This document shows, in pieces, positions 6,692 to 10,406 of a stretch of 10,406 nt of DNA (position 1 is the first letter of the stretch; every line of letters begins with the position of its first letter). The DNA comes from an uncultured Prevotellaceae bacterium (GTDB lineage: Bacteria > Bacteroidota > Bacteroidia > Bacteroidales > Muribaculaceae): the NCBI GenBank assembly GCA_900556245.1, contig USOC01000018.1, positions 1 through 10,406 of the forward strand, given 5' to 3'. Below the pieces are notes generated by a model, which saw only the letters and a program-made list of their open reading frames with translations, had not been told where the DNA came from and did no database searches. A program made the position numbers and the translations under genes.

Positions 6692-6716
6692 ACTCTCTCT
6701 TTCGCAAATCGCGTGC

Positions 6717-6749
6717 CAAACTTACACAAAAAGACCTTTACGCTCCCAA
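6717..6749 (-). promoter_or_regulatory. Bacteroides-type promoter of dnaK
   Basis: On the minus strand TTG (6749-6747) is followed after 22 bases by TAAGTTTG (6724-6717), a full TAnnTTTG match. The predicted start near 6710 gives a leader of about 78 bases. This indicates housekeeping-sigma transcription, consistent with the missing CIRCE element. Confidence 0.55.
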
Positions 6750-6762
6750 CATCCTCCCTCAG

Positions 6763-6779
6763 ACTGACAGAACGTCAGT
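6763..6779 (+). promoter_or_regulatory. Perfect dyad upstream of the dnaK promoter, possible operator
   Basis: ACTGAC-AGAAC-GTCAGT is a perfect 6-base inverted repeat with a 5-base spacer. It sits about 14 bases upstream of the dnaK -33 element and about 150 bases upstream of the divergent operon's -7 box. Its size and symmetry fit a dimeric regulator site. No T-run follows on either strand, so it is not a terminator. The remaining DNA up to 6924 shows no gene. Confidence 0.35.
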
Positions 6780-6924
6780 ATTCCCGCTGTCAACACCTGC
6801 CAACACCGACACATCTACCGCAAGTCCCCGATGCCGAAATCCGCCAAAATTCGCTCTTTCGGGCTTATTGTGAATCATTAGCACATTTTTCACTTGAAAA
6901 AAAAGGTAATTAATAATTTTATAC

Positions 6925-6932
6925 TAATTTTG
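6925..6932 (+). promoter_or_regulatory. Possible -7 promoter box for the methylmalonyl-CoA operon
   Basis: TAATTTTG matches TAnnTTTG. The nearest TTG (6894-6896) is 28 bases upstream, longer than usual. Transcription would begin near 6939 and leave a leader of about 70 bases that holds a small AGCC-GGA-GGCT hairpin (6953-6963) and a 12-codon frame. Confidence 0.45.
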
Positions 6933-6974
6933 TACACGAGTAGCCATACCCCAGCCGGAGGCTTCTCGCTGAAA

Positions 6975-7013
6975 ATGAAACTGTATACAAACTTTTTAAT
7001 ATTAATATTATGA
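6975..7013 (+). other. Twelve-codon leader reading frame overlapping the epimerase start
   Basis: ATG at 6975 opens a frame coding for MKLYTNFLILIL, whose TGA (7011-7013) overlaps the epimerase ATG (7010-7012). The arrangement would allow translational coupling. In such an A/T-rich leader a short frame ending here may be coincidence. Confidence 0.2.
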
Positions 7014-7420
7014 ATATCTCTCACATTGAACATTTGGGAATTGCTGTCAAAAGTCTTGAACAGTCCATCCCTTACTACGAAAACATTCTTGGCTTGAAAT
7101 GCTATGCTATCGAAGAAGTAGCCGACCAGAAAGTAAAAACGGCATTCTTTAAGGTTGGTCAGACTAAGATCGAACTGCTTGAGCCGACTTCTGAAGAAAG
7201 CACTATCGCCAAATTCATCGAAAAGCGCGGCGAAGGAATCCACCACCTGGCTTTCGCGGTGGCCGACGGTGTTGCAAACGCCCTTGCAGAAGTTGAAGCC
7301 AAAGAAGTGAGAACAATCGACAAAGCTCCGCGCAAAGGCGCCGAAGGTCTCAATATCGCATTCCTGCACCCGAAATCAACCCTCGGCGTGTTGACAGAAC
7401 TCTGCGAAAAGCCGGAATAA
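7010..7420 (+). CDS. mce: Methylmalonyl-CoA epimerase
   Basis: A 136-residue single-domain enzyme of the vicinal-oxygen-chelate (glyoxalase) superfamily, the normal length for the family. It interconverts (R)- and (S)-methylmalonyl-CoA, linking methylmalonyl-CoA mutase to the decarboxylase in propionate production. The two beta-alpha-beta-beta-beta modules are visible: HLGIAVKSLEQSIPYYENILG (8-28) to KIELLEP (53-59), then GIHHLAFAV (76-84) to GVLTELCE (126-133). Likely metal ligands by family alignment are His8, Glu55, one of His78/His79 and Glu130. The family signature EESTIAKFIEKRGEGIHH (62-79) is present. The ATG at 7010 follows an A/T-rich leader. It is the first gene of the operon; the carboxyltransferase gene begins 39 bases downstream. 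Confidence 0.95.
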   Translation: MNISHIEHLGIAVKSLEQSIPYYENILGLKCYAIEEVADQKVKTAFFKVGQTKIELLEPTSEESTIAKFIEKRGEGIHHLAFAVADGVANALAEVEAKEVRTIDKAPRKGAEGLNIAFLHPKSTLGVLTELCEKPE

Positions 7421-7459
7421 CCCAACAACAAACACTCTAAACTCTTTTATATATAAATT

Positions 7460-9013
7460 ATGAGCAATCAACTTGAAAAAGTGCAAGAACTGATCGCATT
7501 GCGCGAGAAAGCACGTCTCGGTGGCGGCGAAAAAGCCATTGCAAAACAGCACGAAAAGGGTAAATACACTGCCCGCGAGCGTATTGCACAACTTCTCGAC
7601 GAAGGAAGTTTTGAAGAACTCGATATGTTTGTACAACACCGCTGCACAAACTTCGGTCAAGATAAGAAGCACTATCTCGGCGACGGCGTCGTAACAGGTT
7701 ACGGTACAATTGACGGACGTCTTGTCTATGTTTTCGCACAGGACTTCACCGTATGGGGAGGCTCTCTGTCGGAGGCGATGGCAATGAAAATCTGCAAAAT
7801 CATGGATATGGCCATGAAGATGGGCGCACCGGTTATCGGATTGAACGACTCCGGCGGCGCACGTATTCAGGAAGGCATCAACGCCCTTGCTGGATACGCT
7901 GAAATTTTCGAACGCAACATCCTCGCTTCCGGCGTTGTTCCGCAAATCTCCGCGATTCTCGGTCCGTGTGCCGGCGGAGCCGTTTACTCTCCGGCCCTGA
8001 CCGACTTCACAATCATGACGAAAGGCATTTCCTACATGTTCCTGACCGGACCGAAGGTGGTCAAGACTGTTACCGGTGAAGACGTGACTCAAGAGCAGCT
8101 GGGCGGTGCCACAATGCACTCATCAAAATCAGGTGTAGCTCACTTCGCTACGGAAGACGGAGAAGAAGCCCTGCAACTCATCCGCCGACTTCTCAGCTTC
8201 ATTCCGCAGAACAACCTTGAAGAAGCTCCGCTCGTAAAATGCGACGACCCGATTGACCGCCTTGAAGATGCCCTCAACGAAATCGTTCCCGATTCTCCGA
8301 ACAAGGCATACGACATGTATGAAGTCATCGGTGCAATCATCGACAACGGCGAGTTCCTCGAAGTACAACGCGACTATGCAAAAAACATCATCATCGGTTT
8401 CGCCCGCTTCAACGGCCAATCTGTTGGTATCGTAGCCAACCAGCCGAAATACCTCGCCGGCGTACTCGACTGCAACGCTTCCCGCAAGGCTGCCCGCTTT
8501 GTCCGTTTCTGCGACGCATTCAACATTCCGTTGGTTTCGCTTGTCGACGTTCCCGGATTCCTTCCTGGTACAGGCCAAGAATACAACGCTGTTATCCTTC
8601 ATGGCGCCAAACTCCTCTACGCTTATGGTGAAGCTACCGTGCCTAAAGTGACAGTTACGCTGCGCAAGAGCTACGGAGGCAGCCACATCGTAATGAGCTG
8701 CAAGCAACTCCGCGGCGACATGAACTACGCTTGGCCGACGGCAGAAATCGCTGTTATGGGCGCGGCCGGTGCTGCGGAAGTGCTCTATGCCCGCGAAGCC
8801 AAAGAACAAGCCGATCCGAAAGCATACATCGCAGAAAAAGAAAAAGAATACACCGACTTGTTCTGCAACCCGTATAATGCTGCGAAATACGGATATATCG
8901 ATGACGTCATCGAACCGCGCAACACGCGTTTCCGCATCATCCGCGCACTGCAGCAATTGGCTACCAAGAAGTTGACTAACCCGGCCAAAAAGCATGGTAA
9001 TATTCCTCTATAA
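7460..9013 (+). CDS. mmdA: Methylmalonyl-CoA decarboxylase carboxyltransferase (alpha) subunit
   Basis: A 517-residue acyl-CoA carboxyltransferase of the PccB/MmdA type, full length. It transfers the carboxyl group of methylmalonyl-CoA to biotin on the carrier protein, giving propionyl-CoA. Both crotonase-fold halves are present. The N-terminal half has SGGARIQEG (131-139) and [12 protein letters not shown] (168-179), and the C-terminal half has [11 protein letters not shown] (364-374), HGAKLLYAY (381-389), YGGSHIVMS (405-413) and [13 protein letters not shown] (422-434). At the position after YGGxx, propionyl-CoA carboxylases usually have Asp and this protein has Ile410; as I recall, decarboxylase subunits also tend to have Ile. 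Operon context (epimerase before, OadG-like subunit 14 bases after, biotin carrier next, and no biotin carboxylase in view) favours Na+-pumping decarboxylase over propionyl-CoA carboxylase. Database names often say propionyl-CoA carboxylase beta. Confidence 0.93.
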   Translation: MSNQLEKVQELIALREKARLGGGEKAIAKQHEKGKYTARERIAQLLDEGSFEELDMFVQHRCTNFGQDKKHYLGDGVVTGYGTIDGRLVYVFAQDFTVWGGSLSEAMAMKICKIMDMAMKMGAPVIGLNDSGGARIQEGINALAGYAEIFERNILASGVVPQISAILGPCAGGAVYSPALTDFTIMTKGISYMFLTGPKVVKTVTGEDVTQEQLGGATMHSSKSGVAHFATEDGEEALQLIRRLLSFIPQNNLEEAPLVKCDDPIDRLEDALNEIVPDSPNKAYDMYEVIGAIIDNGEFLEVQRDYAKNIIIGFARFNGQSVGIVANQPKYLAGVLDCNASRKAARFVRFCDAFNIPLVSLVDVPGFLPGTGQEYNAVILHGAKLLYAYGEATVPKVTVTLRKSYGGSHIVMSCKQLRGDMNYAWPTAEIAVMGAAGAAEVLYAREAKEQADPKAYIAEKEKEYTDLFCNPYNAAKYGYIDDVIEPRNTRFRIIRALQQLATKKLTNPAKKHGNIPL

Positions 9014-9027
9014 TAATCAAACAGTCT

Positions 9028-9946
9028 ATGAATAGAAAAATTTTATCGTTACTGTTGCTTTGCACCCTCTTTGCAGCCGGTGCCTTCGCGCAAGGACGCA
9101 AAGGCATATGCATCAACGAAGTAATGGTGCAGAACGACAGCAACTATATGGACGACTACGGGAAACACCAGGCTTGGATTGAGCTTTACAACTCAACTTT
9201 TGCCCCGGTGGAGATTTCAAGCATGTACCTCACCGACGACAAATGCAATCCGACCAAGTACCCAATTCCCCGTACGGACGTAAACACGGAAATTCCCGCC
9301 CGCCAGCACGTCATCTTCTGGGCTGACGGCGAACCCAACAAGGGTACGTTCCGTGAACTTCACGCTTGAACCCGGAAAACAGACCTGGCTGGGGCTCTAC
9401 GATTCCGACGGCATCACGCTCATCGACGAAGTGACTGTGCCCGCTTCGCTCGGAAGAGGCTTCTCTTTCGCAAGAAAGCAAGATGGAATTAAAGACAAAG
9501 CGAACGACACTGACGCTTGGGAAGTGCGCGATGGAAGCAACGATAAGTACATCACTCCAAGCAGCAACAACATCATTGTGGACTCCAACGACAAAATCGA
9601 AGGCTTCCGCGTTCACGACAAATTTGGTGTCGGGATGACTGTCCTCGCCATGTTTGTTGTGTTCTCTTCACTTTTGGTGTTGAGCATCTGCTTCTACATT
9701 GTAGGCAAAATCAACGAAAAACATGCGGCTCGCAAGAAGCGCGAAGCCGTCGCTCCAATCGCGGAAATCAGCGACAAGGTTGGAGCCGATTCCGGAGAGG
9801 AAATCGCCGCCGTCTGCATGGCGCTCCATGAGCACCTCAACATGCACGACAACGAAGACCTCGTGCTTACAATCAACAAGGTGAAAAAATCTTACTCGCC
9901 GTGGAGCTCGAAAATCTACTCACTCCGCGAAATTCCTCGCAAATAA
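9028..9946 (+). pseudogene. OadG-like membrane (gamma) subunit of the decarboxylase, interrupted by a frameshift
   Basis: Two frames together make one protein of about 305 residues. Frame one (9028-9369) gives a signal peptide (cleavage likely after AFA, residue 21) and a periplasmic lamin-tail-like domain (CINEVMVQN, WIELYN, SMYLTDD, YPIPR, about 26-90), then reads GTF and loses sense. The other frame, from 9353, continues with VNFTLEPGK, LYDSDGITLIDEV, a transmembrane helix (GVGMTVLAMFVVFSSLLVLSI, about 9628-9690) and a cytoplasmic helical tail (EEIAAVCMALHEHL) typical of OadG-like subunits, ending at 9946. The family usually reads GTFHxNF here, so two bases are missing, or one is extra, at 9351-9352. 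OadG-type subunits hold the decarboxylase complex together at the membrane. No slippery site is visible. A break in a core operon is unexpected, so a sequence error is quite possible and the gene may be intact in the organism. Confidence 0.8.
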
Positions 9947-9973
9947 TCCAAATTTTTAATACATCGAATCAAC

Positions 9974-10406
9974 ATGAAAGAATATAAATATAAAATCAAC
10001 GGAACAGAATACAACGTCTCTGTCGGCGACATCGACAACGGAGTCGCTAAAGTGTTGGTCAATGGAGCTCCCTACAATGTCGAACTTGAGAGGGCTCCTG
10101 CTGGTCCGGTCGGGAAGAAAGCGCCGCGTCCTTCAGCTGCCCCGCGCACTGAATCCGGTGGTTATGTGTTTGCAAAACCGACCGCTACGGGCGGTGCCGG
10201 CGCAATCAAGGCTCCGCTTCCAGGCGTAGTGCTTGACATCAAGCCCGCTGTCGGCGACACAGTGAAAGCCGGCGACACCGTTGTCGTTCTCGAAGCTATG
10301 AAGATGGAAAACAACATCAATGCAGACAAGGACGGAGTTGTAAAATCAATCTGTGTAAACAAAGGCGACTCAGTGCTGGAAGGCGCAGACTTGCTCGTAA
10401 TTGAAT
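9974..10406 (+). CDS. mmdC: Biotin carboxyl carrier subunit of methylmalonyl-CoA decarboxylase, 3' end cut
   Basis: The frame opens at ATG 9974, 27 bases after the previous stop, and stays open to the window edge, giving 144 residues. The N-terminal part (MKEYKYKINGTEYNVSVGDI, then an ELERA segment) is the short beta module common in these carriers. A flexible Ala/Pro/Gly linker follows (about 41-78), then a biotinyl domain from about 79 (IKAPLPGVVLDI). The biotin attachment motif EAMKM is at 107-111, making Lys110 the modified residue. The C-terminal half-turn GDSVLEGADLLVIE reaches the normal end of the domain, so a stop codon probably lies within a few bases beyond the window. The biotin arm carries CO2 from the carboxyltransferase subunit to the membrane beta subunit, which would be the expected next gene. 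Confidence 0.94.
   Translation, partial: MKEYKYKINGTEYNVSVGDIDNGVAKVLVNGAPYNVELERAPAGPVGKKAPRPSAAPRTESGGYVFAKPTATGGAGAIKAPLPGVVLDIKPAVGDTVKAGDTVVVLEAMKMENNINADKDGVVKSICVNKGDSVLEGADLLVIE

Noticed and set aside
6633..6760. CIRCE heat-shock operator upstream of dnaK
   Set aside because: I looked for TTAGCACTC and GAGTGCTAA halves and found neither.
6890..7369. 159-codon minus-strand frame opposite the epimerase
   Set aside because: It is antisense to a clear methylmalonyl-CoA epimerase and Phe/Ser-rich as expected for a shadow.
7376..8995. Two long minus-strand frames (247 and 288 codons) opposite mmdA
   Set aside because: They are shadows of mmdA codon bias. They are Phe/Cys/Arg-rich, lack known domains and lie inside a full-length conserved enzyme gene.
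1..10406. CRISPR array, rRNA or complete insertion sequence
   Set aside because: I saw no regularly spaced repeats, no rRNA-like sequence, and no transposase with terminal inverted repeats.

Overview
The window looks like a chromosomal segment from a Bacteroidales bacterium, possibly Muribaculaceae or a relative. Three things suggest this. Promoters fit the Bacteroides-type TTG / TAnnTTTG pattern. Translation starts sit behind A/T-rich leaders rather than clear Shine-Dalgarno sites. The right side carries the Bacteroidales methylmalonyl-CoA decarboxylase operon, with a membrane subunit that has a periplasmic lamin-tail-like domain. The phylum-level call is firm; the family is a guess.

Layout. 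1-1108: two convergent unrecognised genes, one cut by the window edge and one coding for an acidic protein with a C-terminal membrane anchor. 1109-1504: no credible gene. 1505-1676: a complete tRNA-Pro(CGG) unit on the minus strand with promoter, tRNA with encoded CCA, and intrinsic terminator. 1683-2089: A/T-rich DNA with no credible gene. 2090-4533: an A/T-richer four-gene plus-strand cassette: an unknown protein, a frameshifted DUF4417 gene, an unknown protein coupled by an ATGA overlap, and a second frameshifted gene. It ends at a strong GCAA-tetraloop terminator. 4644-6749: dnaK on the minus strand with its own terminator, a 5' leader hairpin and a promoter. 6925-10406: a plus-strand operon of methylmalonyl-CoA epimerase, the decarboxylase carboxyltransferase subunit, the OadG-like membrane subunit (frameshifted here) and the biotin carrier, which runs off the window.

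How the genes work together. The right-hand operon is the end of the succinate-to-propionate pathway. The epimerase interconverts (R)- and (S)-methylmalonyl-CoA, the carboxyltransferase moves CO2 from methylmalonyl-CoA to biotin on the carrier, and the membrane part, whose beta subunit would be expected just downstream, releases CO2 while exporting Na+. DnaK is an unrelated housekeeping chaperone transcribed divergently from it.

The least explained part is the tRNA-adjacent cassette at 2090-4533, which looks horizontally acquired and partly decayed. I found no integrase, direct repeats, CRISPR array or complete insertion sequence. Three single-site frameshifts (about 3467, 4443-4452 and 9351) could be real decay or sequence errors. 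The one in the housekeeping operon makes error a serious possibility for all three.
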